Shown: positions 35,141-45,133 of the stretch, one piece after another
Numbering within the stretch: position 1 is the first letter of the stretch
Layout of the letters: the number at the start of each line of letters is the position of its first letter
Made by a program: the position numbers and the translations under genes
Notes under the pieces: generated by a model
The model's input: only the letters and a program-made list of their open reading frames with translations
Database searches by the model: none
Told to the model about the DNA's origin: nothing
Source of the DNA: Rhodococcus sovatensis
Lineage (GTDB): Bacteria > Actinomycetota > Actinomycetes > Mycobacteriales > Mycobacteriaceae
NCBI RefSeq assembly: GCF_037327425.1
Contig: NZ_CP147846.1
Coordinates: 3,472,001 to 3,536,000 of the forward strand
DNA length: 64,000 nt
Reading direction: 5' to 3'

Positions 35141-37426
35141 ATGGCATTGAAAGCGGCAGACGATCCGAACATCGAGTTGTTGAAGACCGATGCGGATCTG
35201 CCCCCGGTCGGAGTAGTCGACAAGAGTCCGATGACTCCGGCCAAACGAATACTGTTCGTCCTCATCGGCCTCCTCGGCGGTGTCGCGTGGACCATCGTCG
35301 CGATCGTGCGCGGCGAGAATCCCAACTCCGTCTGGTTCGTGATCGCCGCTGTCTGTACCTATATTTTCGCGTTTCGCTTCTACGCCCGATTGATCGAGAA
35401 CAAGATCGTCCATCCACGAGACGATCGGGCCACACCCGCGGAAATCCTCGAAAACGGCAAGGACTACATGCCGACGGACCGTCGCGTGTTGTTCGGTCAC
35501 CACTTCGCCGCCATCGCGGGCGCGGGCCCCCTTGTCGGCCCCGTGCTGGCAGCTCAGATGGGTTACCTGCCAGGAACGATGTGGATCATCATCGGCGTCG
35601 TGTTCGCAGGCGCCGTCCAGGACTTCCTGGTGCTGTGGATCTCGACGCGTCGACGCGGCCGCAGCCTCGGCCAGATGGCCCGCGACGAACTGGGTGTCGT
35701 CGGCGGCGTCGCCGCACTCGTCGGCGTATTCGTCATCATGATCATCCTGATCGCCGTGCTCGCACTCGTCGTGGTCAACGCCCTGGCCGAAAGCCCGTGG
35801 GGCGTCTTCTCCATCGCGCTCACCATCCCCATCGCACTGTTCATGGGTGTCTACCTGCGCTACCTCCGTCCTGGCAAGGTATCCGAGGTCTCGCTCATCG
35901 GCGTTGCGTTGCTTCTCCTGGCCATCGTCTCGGGCGGCTGGGTGGCCGAGACCGAGTGGGGCACCGACTGGTTCACCCTCTCGAAAGTCACCGTGGCGTG
36001 GTGCCTCATCGCATACGGCCTCGCCGCATCGATCCTTCCAGTCTGGCTGCTGCTGGCACCGCGCGACTACCTGTCGACGTTCATGAAGATCGGCACCATC
36101 GCGCTGCTGGCTGTCGGGATCCTCATCGCCCAACCGGCGATTCAGATGCCTGCGATGACGACGTTCGCGACCGAGGGCAACGGCCCTGCATTCGCCGGCT
36201 CGCTGTTCCCGTTCCTGTTCATCACCATTGCCTGCGGCGCACTTTCGGGCTTCCACGCTCTGATCAGCTCCGGTACCACACCGAAGCTGCTCGAGAAGGA
36301 AAAGCAGATGCGGATGATCGGGTACGGCGGAATGCTGACCGAGTCGTTCGTAGCAATCATGGCACTCATCACCGCGTGCGTTCTGGACCAGCACATCTAC
36401 TTCGCACTCAATGCCCCCGCGACCCTCACGGGCGGAACCCCCGAGACAGCAGCAGATTACGTCAATGGTCTCCCCATCAGCGGTGGCAACATCACCGCCG
36501 ACGAGCTACAACAGGCGGCCACCGACGTCGGCGAGGAAACCATCATCTCCCGCACCGGCGGCGCGCCGACGCTGGCCTTCGGAATGTCCGAGGTACTGCA
36601 TCAGGTGTTCGGCGGGACAGGTCTGAAGGCCTTCTGGTACCACTTCGCGATCATGTTCGAGGCGCTGTTCATCCTCACCACGGTGGACGCTGGAACACGC
36701 GTCGCGCGCTTCATGCTCTCCGACAGCATCGGCAACCTGCCGGGTTCGACGGCGAAGAAGTTCAAGGATCCGTCATGGCGGCCCGGCGCATGGGTGTGCT
36801 CGTTCATCGTCGTTGCAGCGTGGGGCGCAATCCTTCTCATGGGCGTCACCGATCCGCTCGGCGGCATCAACACGTTGTTCCCACTGTTCGGCATCGCCAA
36901 CCAGCTGCTTGCAGCGATCGCTCTGACCGTGGTGATGACGATCGTCGTGAAACGCGGACTGTACAAGTGGGCGTGGATTCCGGGAGTTCCGCTCGTCTGG
37001 GACCTCATCGTCACCATGACCGCCTCGTACCAGAAGATCTTCTCCGACATTCCGGCCATCGGTTACTGGAAGCAACACAGCTTGTTCGTCGAAGCGAAGA
37101 ATCAGGGTCTGACCGAGTTCCAGACCGCGAAAACGGCCGAGGCCATCGATGCGGTCATTCGCAACACCTTCATCCAGGGCACGCTCTCCATCATCTTCGC
37201 GGTACTGGTGCTGATCGTCGTCGCGGCCGGAACTCTGGTGTGCATCAAAGCAGTACGGGGCGGCGAAGTGGAAGACAACGAGGACCCCGAGGTGCCGTCG
37301 AAGATCTTCGGCCCCGCAGGGTTCGTCCCGACCGCGGCCGAGAGGGAGATCCAGAGCGAGTGGAACAAGTTGATCGAGGACGGCACCGTCCGAGCGCCGG
37401 GCGCCGCACACGCAGGTCACCACTGA
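35141..37426 (+). CDS. cstA: Peptide/pyruvate transporter CstA (carbon starvation protein)
   Basis: This 761-aa protein has about 16-18 transmembrane helices of the CstA family, which imports peptides or pyruvate under carbon limitation. Hallmarks are FGHHFAAIAGAGPLVGPVLAAQMGYLPG, GAVQDFLVLWISTRRRGRSLGQMARDE, CGALSGFHALISSGTTPKLL, FEALFILTTVDAGTRVARFM and LFPLFGIANQLLAAIAL. Upstream in-frame codons (to 35081) would place the CRP-like site inside the gene, so ATG 35141 is preferred. The small ybdD-like gene follows by 1 bp, as usual. Confidence 0.95.
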   Translation: MALKAADDPNIELLKTDADLPPVGVVDKSPMTPAKRILFVLIGLLGGVAWTIVAIVRGENPNSVWFVIAAVCTYIFAFRFYARLIENKIVHPRDDRATPAEILENGKDYMPTDRRVLFGHHFAAIAGAGPLVGPVLAAQMGYLPGTMWIIIGVVFAGAVQDFLVLWISTRRRGRSLGQMARDELGVVGGVAALVGVFVIMIILIAVLALVVVNALAESPWGVFSIALTIPIALFMGVYLRYLRPGKVSEVSLIGVALLLLAIVSGGWVAETEWGTDWFTLSKVTVAWCLIAYGLAASILPVWLLLAPRDYLSTFMKIGTIALLAVGILIAQPAIQMPAMTTFATEGNGPAFAGSLFPFLFITIACGALSGFHALISSGTTPKLLEKEKQMRMIGYGGMLTESFVAIMALITACVLDQHIYFALNAPATLTGGTPETAADYVNGLPISGGNITADELQQAATDVGEETIISRTGGAPTLAFGMSEVLHQVFGGTGLKAFWYHFAIMFEALFILTTVDAGTRVARFMLSDSIGNLPGSTAKKFKDPSWRPGAWVCSFIVVAAWGAILLMGVTDPLGGINTLFPLFGIANQLLAAIALTVVMTIVVKRGLYKWAWIPGVPLVWDLIVTMTASYQKIFSDIPAIGYWKQHSLFVEAKNQGLTEFQTAKTAEAIDAVIRNTFIQGTLSIIFAVLVLIVVAAGTLVCIKAVRGGEVEDNEDPEVPSKIFGPAGFVPTAAEREIQSEWNKLIEDGTVRAPGAAHAGHH

Positions 37427-37427
37427 C

Positions 37428-37598
37428 ATGCGCGGACTCTGGTGGTGGATCACTTCGCTCATGGGCGACAAGGACTACGAACGCTATGTAGCCCACATGA
37501 GCAGAGTGCATCCCGGTGAAGCGGTTCCGTCGGAACGTCAGTTCTGGCGGGACCGCTACGCGGAGGCAGACGCCAAACCCGGCCCTCGCTGCTGCTGA
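37428..37598 (+). CDS. YbdD/YjiX family small protein (CstA partner)
   Basis: This 56-aa protein begins MRGLWWWITSLMGDKDYERY and contains HMSRVHPGE and SERQFWRDRY, the two conserved blocks of the YbdD/YjiX (DUF466) family, ending in CC. ATG 37428 is one base after the cstA stop, so the two are coupled. In E. coli the homologues are needed for CstA/BtsT transport. It is too short for many gene finders. Confidence 0.92.
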   Translation: MRGLWWWITSLMGDKDYERYVAHMSRVHPGEAVPSERQFWRDRYAEADAKPGPRCC

Positions 37599-37672
37599 TT
37601 GCCGACGGCGGCGGCACGGTCGTGTCCGATTCCCGCTAGCAACCCTCGATCAGCGATGACACAGTGGAGTCC

Positions 37673-39118
37673 ATGGAGTTGGACTTCGACCGGTGCTATC
37701 GCGCCGTTTCTGCACGGGACACCCGTTTCGACGGGCAGTTCTTCACCGCCGTGCGCACGACGGGCATCTACTGTCGCCCGTCGTGCCCGGCGACCACGCC
37801 CAAGGCCAAGAACGTCTCGTTCGTCCCGACGGCCGCCGCCGCACAGCAAGAGGGCTACCGCGCATGCCGGCGGTGTCAGCCCGATGCCACTCCGGGTTCA
37901 CCGCGCTGGAACATTCACTCGGACCTGACCTCTCGGGCTATGCGACTGATCTCCGACGGTGCCGTCGAGCGAGGTGGGGTCGACTCGCTCTCGCATACCC
38001 TGGGCTATTCCACACGCCAACTTACCCGGGTGTTGACGGCCGAGATCGGCGCCGGACCCCTCGCGCTCGCACGCGCACACCGAGCCCACACTGCACGGAC
38101 TCTCATCCAGACGACGGACATGTCGATGAGCGACATTGCGTTTGCATCCGGATTCTCGAGCGTCCGCCAATTCAACGACACCGTGCGACAAGTGTTCGCT
38201 GTCAATCCCTCCACACTGCGTCAGGAAGCAACGAGAAAGAAGACTGTTGTCGCCGACGGAACGGTGACCGTTCGTCTCCCCTACCGGCAACCTATGGATC
38301 GCGGATGGCTCGAATGGTTCCTCAGTGGGCACGCCGTACCCTGCACCGAAAGCTACACGGACAGGTTGTATCGCCGCTCGCTTCGACTGCCTCATGGACA
38401 CGCCATCGTCGGGTTACGCATCGAAGACGGTTACGTCGACACGACCCTGAGTTTGCAGGACATGCGCGATCTCGCCCCAGCCGTCGCACGCGTCCGTCAC
38501 CTTCTCGACCTCGACGCCGACCCGGAGGCCGTCGACGCCGCGTTGAGCGAGGATCCAGCTCTTGCACCGAACATCGCAGCACACAGAGGAATTCGAGTAC
38601 CGGGAAACGTGGACGGTGACGAGCTGCTGCTGCGCACGATGATCGGCCAACAGATCTCACTCCGCGCAGCGGCAACGCACACAGCCCGACTGGTCGAGGC
38701 ACTGGGCGCACCGATCGACGATCCACTCGGCGGCGACATAACCAGGCTCTTTCCGACGTCCGAGGCCATCGCCGAGCATGGTCACGAGGTACTGACCGGC
38801 CCGACGGCTCGGGTGAAGGCGATCATCGGTGTTGCCGAGGCGTTGGCGTCGGGCAAGATCGTTCTCCATACCGCTCTCCCTGCCGAGGAGCTCGAACGAG
38901 ATCTTCTCTCGCTCAAAGGGATCGGACCGTGGACAGCGCGGTACGTCGTCATGCGCATGCTCGCCGACCCCGATGTTCTACTCGACACCGATCTCGTCGT
39001 CCGTCAGGGCGCCGAAGCACTCGGGATGACTCTGACCGATTCGAACCGCTGGGCACCGTGGCGTTCCTACGTCTCGATGCACCTGTGGAGCATTGCCTTG
39101 GAAAGAAGGGGACTATGA
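37673..39118 (+). CDS. alkA: Ada-type regulator fused to DNA-3-methyladenine glycosylase AlkA
   Basis: This 481-aa three-part protein starts with an Ada zinc domain with C34, C38, C65 and C68 (GIYCRPSC, ACRRC), where the second-position Cys of E. coli Ada accepts methyl groups from phosphotriesters. An AraC-type helix-turn-helix region (SLSHTLGYSTRQLTRVL, MSMSDIAFASGFSSVRQFNDTVRQ) follows. From about residue 200 comes an AlkA domain with the HhH motif LSLKGIGPWTARYV and catalytic Asp in LLDTDLVV. It should sense alkylation, activate its own operon and excise 3-methyl purines. ATG 37673 is chosen; GTG 37664 adds three residues. ogt overlaps by ATGA, giving a small adaptive-response operon. Confidence 0.95.
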   Translation: MELDFDRCYRAVSARDTRFDGQFFTAVRTTGIYCRPSCPATTPKAKNVSFVPTAAAAQQEGYRACRRCQPDATPGSPRWNIHSDLTSRAMRLISDGAVERGGVDSLSHTLGYSTRQLTRVLTAEIGAGPLALARAHRAHTARTLIQTTDMSMSDIAFASGFSSVRQFNDTVRQVFAVNPSTLRQEATRKKTVVADGTVTVRLPYRQPMDRGWLEWFLSGHAVPCTESYTDRLYRRSLRLPHGHAIVGLRIEDGYVDTTLSLQDMRDLAPAVARVRHLLDLDADPEAVDAALSEDPALAPNIAAHRGIRVPGNVDGDELLLRTMIGQQISLRAAATHTARLVEALGAPIDDPLGGDITRLFPTSEAIAEHGHEVLTGPTARVKAIIGVAEALASGKIVLHTALPAEELERDLLSLKGIGPWTARYVVMRMLADPDVLLDTDLVVRQGAEALGMTLTDSNRWAPWRSYVSMHLWSIALERRGL

Positions 39119-39618
39119 CTGCTGCATTTACCACCACCATCACTCCGATCGGACCGTTCACGACGATCGTCGACGCCGAGGGCCACGTTCTTGCCTCCGG
39201 CTGGACAGCCGAGGTGGACGAATTGAGGCCGTTGATTCATGCGTCGCTTCGCCCGACCGACGTCCGCGAGACGGGCGATCTCGGCAGCGTCACGCGCGCG
39301 GTTGAGAACTATCACCGCGGAGAGCTGGGGGCAATCGACGACGTACCGGTTGCGCAGCAATCAGGTGAGTTCCTCGTCCATGCGTGGAAGGTTCTTCGTG
39401 ACGTACCCGCCGGTTCGCCGATCACGTATTCGGAGTTCGCAGCTTTGGCCGGACGGCCCGCCGCCATTCGGGGGGCAGCATCCGCCTGTGCGCGCAATGC
39501 GGCCGCGCTGTTCGTGCCGTGCCATCGGGTCTTCCGGATCGGCGGAGCGCTGGGCGGGTTTCGGTGGGGTCTGCCGGCCAAGCAATGGCTTCTTGCACAC
39601 GAGGCCGTCGGGCGGTGA
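39115..39618 (+). CDS. ogt: Methylated-DNA--[protein]-cysteine S-methyltransferase
   Basis: This 167-aa suicide enzyme moves O6-alkyl groups from guanine to its own Cys. The acceptor is C136 in PCHRV; upstream TYSEFAALAGRPAAIRGAASACARN provides the recognition helix and arginine finger, and GGFRWGLPAKQWLLAHE closes the domain. The start overlaps the AlkA stop (ATGA), so it belongs to the same alkylation-repair operon. The Ada methyl-acceptor domain is on the AlkA protein, leaving Ogt as the separate O6-alkylguanine function. Confidence 0.96.
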   Translation: MTAAFTTTITPIGPFTTIVDAEGHVLASGWTAEVDELRPLIHASLRPTDVRETGDLGSVTRAVENYHRGELGAIDDVPVAQQSGEFLVHAWKVLRDVPAGSPITYSEFAALAGRPAAIRGAASACARNAAALFVPCHRVFRIGGALGGFRWGLPAKQWLLAHEAVGR

Positions 39619-39699
39619 CGTGACGCCCTCAGACGTTAGAGTCACTCGGGTACAGCGAGTACTGCAGCCCGCAGAGTGGCACGACGTGAGGACTATGAC

Positions 39700-40890
39700 G
39701 TGACTGAGCAGGCAGCGCCCGAGACGAAGCTCGGGCGCGATCGGGGTGATCTCATCGGTGTCGGCGGGATCTGGTTGGCGAAGTGGTCGCTGATTCTGGT
39801 TTCCGTCGCTGCGGGCGCGTGGGTTCTGGGGTGGTTGATCTCGGCTCTGTGGGTGATCATCCTGCCCGCGTTGTTGGCCATCATCGTAGCGACGGTGCTG
39901 TGGCCGCCCACGAAGTGGATGATGCGCGTCGGGCTCCCCCCGGCGCTGGCCGCGTCCGCCTCGCTCGTCGTCTTCTTTCTCGTCATCGGCGGAATCATCA
40001 CACTGATCGTCCCGTCGGTCGCCGACTCGGCTCCGGAACTCGTCGACAAGGCGTCGGAAGGTGTATCGCAGGTCCAGAATTGGCTGAAGGGCCCGCCGAT
40101 CAACCTGCAGGACGAGCAGATCGACAATGCTGTCTCAGCGATCACATCGAGGCTTCAGGACAGCGGCACCGCAATCGCGTCGGGCGTGTTCACCGGTGTG
40201 TCGGCGGCAGGTTCCATCCTGATCACACTCGCACTGGTTCTGGTGCTGACGTTCTTCTTCGTCAAGGACGGCCTCAAGTTCATTCCGTGGCTGCACGGAT
40301 TCGCCGGTGGCCGCGCAGGAAGTCACCTCGCCGAGATCCTCGCCAGAATGTGGGCAACGCTCGGCGGTTTCATTCGCACACAGGCAGTCGTAAGTCTGAT
40401 CGACGCGTTCTTCATCGGCCTCGGACTCGTAATCCTCGGTGTACCACTGGCACTCGTTCTCGCGACGCTGACCTTCCTCGGCGGCTTCATCCCGATCGTC
40501 GGTGCATTCGTTGCCGGCGCGTTGGCGGTGTTGGTCGCGCTCGTGGCGAACGGTCCGACGACAGCCCTCATCGTGTTGATCATCATCCTGGCTGTTCAGC
40601 AACTCGAGGGCAACGTCCTGCAGCCGATCCTGCAGAGCCGCAGCATGAACCTGCACCCAGCGATCGTGCTGCTCGCGGTCACCGGGGGAAGCTCGGTGTT
40701 CGGCATCATCGGCGCCTTCCTCGCGGTACCGGCTGCAGCAGTCGCTGCGGTACTTATCCGGTACGTCTCGGAGCAGATCGACAAGCATTCCAACGAAGTC
40801 GATCAGGAAGAGCTGGAGGATCAGGCGCCCGATCCCGCAGATCTGGTGACGGACGACGAGGACTCTGATCAGGACGCAGCGAAGAGCTGA
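39700..40890 (+). CDS. AI-2E family transporter (UPF0118)
   Basis: This 396-aa membrane protein has the pattern of this family: helices at about 25-80, a soluble helical segment (SAPELVDKASEGVSQVQNWL), then further helices with PIVGAFVAGALAVLVAL, LVIIILAVQQLEGNVLQP and an acidic C-terminal tail. GTG 39700 is favoured because GAGG lies 8 nt upstream; GTG 39676 is the alternative. Members transport AI-2, Na+ or small organics; the label is by family only. The 3' end overlaps sbcC by 22 bp tail to tail. Confidence 0.9.
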   Translation: MTEQAAPETKLGRDRGDLIGVGGIWLAKWSLILVSVAAGAWVLGWLISALWVIILPALLAIIVATVLWPPTKWMMRVGLPPALAASASLVVFFLVIGGIITLIVPSVADSAPELVDKASEGVSQVQNWLKGPPINLQDEQIDNAVSAITSRLQDSGTAIASGVFTGVSAAGSILITLALVLVLTFFFVKDGLKFIPWLHGFAGGRAGSHLAEILARMWATLGGFIRTQAVVSLIDAFFIGLGLVILGVPLALVLATLTFLGGFIPIVGAFVAGALAVLVALVANGPTTALIVLIIILAVQQLEGNVLQPILQSRSMNLHPAIVLLAVTGGSSVFGIIGAFLAVPAAAVAAVLIRYVSEQIDKHSNEVDQEELEDQAPDPADLVTDDEDSDQDAAKS

Positions 40891-43859
40891 AGCCTCGATC
40901 CGTCCCGCTCCCTAATGACGTGCAGGCGGCTCGGAATGCGTTGGCGCATCTCGTCGACGTGACTGACGATGCCGACGACCCGTCCGCCTGCACGAAGCTC
41001 GTCGAGGACGCCCATGACGGACTCCAGCGTGTCGGCGTCGAGCGTGCCGAAGCCCTCGTCGATGAAGATCGTGTCCAGTACGACACCGCCGGATTCCGCG
41101 GCGACGACGTCTGCGAGACCGAGCGCCAGCGACAATGAGGCGAGGAAGGACTCGCCCCCGGACAGCGTCTTGGCCGAACGGACGACACCTGTGTAGTCGT
41201 CACGGATATCGAGACCGAGACCACCTCGCCGCCCCCGTGATTCGGCCTCGTCCGAATGCACGAACTCGTACCGACCCGATGACATCCGACGCAGCCGAGC
41301 CGACGCAGACTCGGCAACATCCTCCAACCGAGAAGCCAGTACGTACGACCGCAAGGACATCTTGCGTGCGTTCTGCCCACGACCTGCGACGACGTCCGCC
41401 AACGCGGCGAGCTCCTCGTGCTTGGCCTGCATGGGCGCGACCCGATCCACCGCTGCCCACAGCTGTGCGGTCAGGTCTTCCAACTGTTCGACGCGACGCT
41501 TGCATTCGGCGTGCGCGGCCACTGCGGCATGCAATTGGGTCGAGGCGGCGTCGACGGCATTCTTGGCCGCAACCGTGTCCACCGGCTCGGTATCCGCGAC
41601 GGCGAGGATCGCTGGTTCGGCGAGGACCTGCTCGGCGTGAGCCCGCACATCGTTGGCATCCGCAAGATGCTTCTCGATCGATGCGATTCGCGCGGGTGGG
41701 ACTACCCGCTGAGCAGCATCGGCGGCGGAGTCGAAGCCCGATTCCGCAACCTTCGCTGCAAGCGCGTCGGTGAGCTTCTGCAGCTCGGTTGCCGATCCGG
41801 CCGCGGCGACGCGCTTGTCGACCAGATCGGTCGACAACGTGATCAGTTCTTCCAAACGCGCGAGTCTCTGATCGATGCTTTCCGCGCCATCCACGGCAGC
41901 GGCGATCCTCGACCGCATCTCCTGAGCCGACGCGCGGACTTGCGTCGCCCGTGCCGCGAGACCTGCTGCAACAGACTGTTTTTCACCGATAGCTGCGGCG
42001 ATACGCTGGTCCTCGCTGCGCAAGTGCGTCAGCCGCGCCCGGAGTGGGTCGAGCTGCGCGGCCTCGGTCCTGGCCTTCTTCAGCGCCGCATCGACGGTGC
42101 CGAGTGCCTCGACCAGCTGTGTGCTGTCGCGGTCCCCCGACTGCTGGACGAGCGAGTCCCGAGCCCGCACGAGATCCAGGACAAGCGCTGCCTTCTTCTC
42201 GGTGAGCGCCGCAGCCCGGTGTTCGAGGGCCGCGGCCGCATCCTCGTCCTCCTTGGTGACCGTCGACTCGGTTGCCTGCGTCGGCGCGGGATGCTCTTCC
42301 GAGCCGCACACCACGCAGGGCTGACCGTCGACGAGTCGTGATGCGAGCTCTGCAGCCATCCCTTCCAGGCGCTGCTCGCGCAGGTCGAGGGTGTGCGCAC
42401 GGGCGTCGTTGAAGGCGGATTTTGCGCTGGCGTGTGCTTTCTCCGCGGCCGCAAGCTTCGTGCGCGTCTTCGACAGCTCGACGGCCGCTTCCACCGCCTT
42501 TCCGATGCGCGTGCGTTCGACGTCGAGCGCCGGAATCTCTGCGGCCGCATGAACAGCGGAGTGCACCGCGGCTTCCACGGCGTCGATCGCGTCGGGAAGC
42601 GTAGCCCGCTCCGACTGCATGGTTTCGACAGCACGCTCGACGGTGGCGAGTTCTGCCGCCAGCTGCTGCGCCGTCCTTTCCTCACTCTCGGCGCGGCGGA
42701 CGAGGATACGAAGCTGTTCGAGCGCCCCGACCTCGGTGGTCCACGCACGAACGGCGGTCGCGACGACTGTGCGATCGGCGACGAAGTCCGTCCCCGACGT
42801 GCAGAGTCCCTCCGTTACCGCCTCCGATCCGTCGAGTTGCGCGAGGGCTCGGTAGGCACGATCGGACGCTGCCGAGGCGGCGGTATGTCGCCGCGTGGAC
42901 TCGTCGACTTCGGCGGCCAAGGCCGCGACGGGTCCGGCCGCGGCCGACCGTTCGAGCTCCAGACGCAGCGCGGCTCGTTCGGCTGTGCCCGCCTCGTACT
43001 GCGCATACTGTTCGCGTGCAACGGTTCTGCGCTGTTGCAGGTCCCGAGTGGTTTCGAGTTCCCTGAGGGTGACTACTGCGGTGTCCGACGTGATCCTGGC
43101 GAGCGCCAGCGCCTGCGCGGATTGGTTCAGTGCCGCGCGGGAGGCGTCGAGTACGTCGCTCGCCCACTCGACCGGCACCCGATCGTGTTGCTCGTCCTCA
43201 CCCGATGCCGTCGAAATTTGGCCCAGCAGTTTGTCTGTCGCGATACGACTGGTCTCCAACGCAGCCGCGCTCGCGCGACGCGCGTCTGCGAACCACTCCT
43301 CTATGTCGCCGAACCTGCTGGTGTCGAAGAGCCGCTCGAGTAGGTTCCCGCGTTCGTCACTGTCTGCCCGCAGAAACCGCGCGAACTCACCCTGCGGAAG
43401 CAGCACGACCTGAAAGAACTGGTCGGCACTCATCCCGAGTGCCGTGCCGACGGCATCACCGATCTCGTCGAGCCTCGTCAGGTTTTGACCAGTGCCGTCC
43501 AACCAGGTCAGCGCCGCTTTGGCGTTCTGTTTGGTCGTTCCGGCCCCGCGCTTCTTGGGCCGGAAGAACTCGGGGCTGCGGGTGATCCGCACTCGGCGAC
43601 CGCCGAGGGTCGCGTCGAGCATCACGGTCGGAACAGCCCCGGGCTCGGCATGGTCGGACAGAAACCGTTTGCCGTCCTTGCGTGCCCCGGGAACCGTTCC
43701 GTACAGCGCGAATGCGACCGCGTCGAGAATCGTCGTCTTCCCGGCACCCGTCTGCCCGTGCAGCAAGAACAAGCCGTCCGCGCCGAGAGCGTCGAAGTCG
43801 ACGGTTTCGGTGCGGGCAAATGGCCCGAACGCTGTGATTTCGAGCTTGTGCAGTCTCAC
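40869..43859 (-). CDS. sbcC: Exonuclease SbcCD, ATPase subunit SbcC
   Basis: This 996-aa SMC-like protein has Walker A GQTGAGKTT at 35-43. Long coiled coils follow, with a zinc hook CVVC near residue 515 (GQPCVVCGSEEHP). The C-terminal head has signature SGGESFLASLSLALGLADVV and Walker B FIDEGFGTLD. With SbcD it opens hairpins and trims protein-blocked ends. That is relevant in a window with perfect palindromes of up to 22-bp arms, which SbcCD would cleave. Its start overlaps the sbcD stop by 4 bp. Many alternate reading frames stay open here because of the Ala/Arg-rich coil. Confidence 0.95.
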   Translation of the reverse strand: MRLHKLEITAFGPFARTETVDFDALGADGLFLLHGQTGAGKTTILDAVAFALYGTVPGARKDGKRFLSDHAEPGAVPTVMLDATLGGRRVRITRSPEFFRPKKRGAGTTKQNAKAALTWLDGTGQNLTRLDEIGDAVGTALGMSADQFFQVVLLPQGEFARFLRADSDERGNLLERLFDTSRFGDIEEWFADARRASAAALETSRIATDKLLGQISTASGEDEQHDRVPVEWASDVLDASRAALNQSAQALALARITSDTAVVTLRELETTRDLQQRRTVAREQYAQYEAGTAERAALRLELERSAAAGPVAALAAEVDESTRRHTAASAASDRAYRALAQLDGSEAVTEGLCTSGTDFVADRTVVATAVRAWTTEVGALEQLRILVRRAESEERTAQQLAAELATVERAVETMQSERATLPDAIDAVEAAVHSAVHAAAEIPALDVERTRIGKAVEAAVELSKTRTKLAAAEKAHASAKSAFNDARAHTLDLREQRLEGMAAELASRLVDGQPCVVCGSEEHPAPTQATESTVTKEDEDAAAALEHRAAALTEKKAALVLDLVRARDSLVQQSGDRDSTQLVEALGTVDAALKKARTEAAQLDPLRARLTHLRSEDQRIAAAIGEKQSVAAGLAARATQVRASAQEMRSRIAAAVDGAESIDQRLARLEELITLSTDLVDKRVAAAGSATELQKLTDALAAKVAESGFDSAADAAQRVVPPARIASIEKHLADANDVRAHAEQVLAEPAILAVADTEPVDTVAAKNAVDAASTQLHAAVAAHAECKRRVEQLEDLTAQLWAAVDRVAPMQAKHEELAALADVVAGRGQNARKMSLRSYVLASRLEDVAESASARLRRMSSGRYEFVHSDEAESRGRRGGLGLDIRDDYTGVVRSAKTLSGGESFLASLSLALGLADVVAAESGGVVLDTIFIDEGFGTLDADTLESVMGVLDELRAGGRVVGIVSHVDEMRQRIPSRLHVIRERDGSRLQLFAAS

Positions 43860-45052
43860 GCAGACTTCCCGAACAGGTCGTACTGCCCGGTCACGCTGTC
43901 GGCAGTGACCTCGTCCTGGTGCACGCTTGCCAGTGCGCGCTCGAGGAGCAGAATTTCGCTGGCTGTGGGCGTACTCCTCATATCGGTCACGAACGAGGCC
44001 ATTATCTCGCTGTCGGTACGCCCGCGCACCCGGTCACGGTAGCGAAGGCTCGAATCTTCAGCGGGACGGTTCCATTCGAGGTGAATTGCGTGCGGGAATC
44101 TGGCCTGCAACGAACGCATGGCGTCCACCGGGCGTACCGGATCGGTGAGAACGGCCGACACGTAGTGGTCCTCGGCGTCGATGAAGCGCTCGTCGGTCAG
44201 CAGTTCCTCGACGGTGCCCTCGATTCGACTGAGCCCACGGATAATCGGAAGATCGACGCGTTCGACACCTGCCAAGCCGTTCTCGTCGAGTTCGAGGATC
44301 CAAACGGCTTTCCTGTGGCTGCGCTCGCCGAACGAATACGGAAGCGGCGAGCCGGAGTATCGAACTCGATCGGTCAATGCCTGCGGAGAATGCAAGTGCC
44401 CCAACGCAACGTAGTCGACACCGTCGAATGCCGATGCAGGCGCGGTCTCGACGCCTCCCACCGAGATGGACCGCTCGGAACCCGTCGACTCGCCGCCGAC
44501 GACGAAAGCATGAGCCAGCACAACGGATCTGACCGAGATTCCGTCACTGCGGCGCTCGTCGAGATCGGCAGTGACCCGTGCCATGGCCGCTTCTAGTACC
44601 TCTGCGTGGCTGCGCGCAGCGGGAATGTCGAGCTCGAACCGCGTGGTTTCCGGCTCCAGGTAAGGAATTCCGTAGAACGCGACGGGCCCGAACTCGTCGT
44701 CGACGAGGACTGGGGTGCCGACCTCGCCGACGCGCGTCATCAGATGAAGCCCACCGGCCGCAGCGAATGCGGCTCCTGCTCCGAGTCTCGCGGGCGAATC
44801 GTGATTTCCAGACGTGGCGACGATGACTGCGCCTGCTGCGCGGATGGCTTCCAGGCCCTTGTTGCACACCAGCACGGCATCGGCGCTGGGAACCGCGCGG
44901 TCGTAGATGTCACCCGGCACGACGACGACGTCTATTCCGTGCGCTGCAACCAGATCCGCGATGGCCGTCAGCGCGGCAGCCTGGTCGGCGAGCAGGTCGG
45001 TGCCGTGGAACGTGCGACCGATGTGCCAGTCCGAGGTGTGCAGGATCTTCAT
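43856..45052 (-). CDS. sbcD: Exonuclease SbcCD, nuclease subunit SbcD
   Basis: This 398-aa Mre11-type metallophosphoesterase has motif I LHTSDWHIG near the N-terminus, motif II VVPGDIYDRAVPS, motif III ATSGNHDSP and later histidines in VVLAHAFV and DYVALGHLHSPQ. These supply the Mn2+ ligands. ATG 45052 puts the motif at residue 5-12, the normal distance; an upstream extension would run into the palindromic repeat. Cotranscribed with sbcC by ATGA overlap. Confidence 0.96.
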   Translation of the reverse strand: MKILHTSDWHIGRTFHGTDLLADQAAALTAIADLVAAHGIDVVVVPGDIYDRAVPSADAVLVCNKGLEAIRAAGAVIVATSGNHDSPARLGAGAAFAAAGGLHLMTRVGEVGTPVLVDDEFGPVAFYGIPYLEPETTRFELDIPAARSHAEVLEAAMARVTADLDERRSDGISVRSVVLAHAFVVGGESTGSERSISVGGVETAPASAFDGVDYVALGHLHSPQALTDRVRYSGSPLPYSFGERSHRKAVWILELDENGLAGVERVDLPIIRGLSRIEGTVEELLTDERFIDAEDHYVSAVLTDPVRPVDAMRSLQARFPHAIHLEWNRPAEDSSLRYRDRVRGRTDSEIMASFVTDMRSTPTASEILLLERALASVHQDEVTADSVTGQYDLFGKSA

Positions 45053-45133
45053 GAAATAGGACGCTATCGGCAGACACCGACAAACTCCGCCAACCACCGC
45101 GGCCTGTCGGGTGTCGGCCCGGTTACCAGGAAT

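Noticed and set aside
35117..36394. 425-codon minus-strand frame opposite cstA
   Set aside because: Low-complexity Asp/His/Glu-rich translation antisense to CstA with no start signal; the CstA frame has clear family motifs.
39676..39699. GTG 39676 as start of the AI-2E transporter
   Set aside because: GTG 39700 has GAGG 8 nt upstream, whereas 39676 has none.
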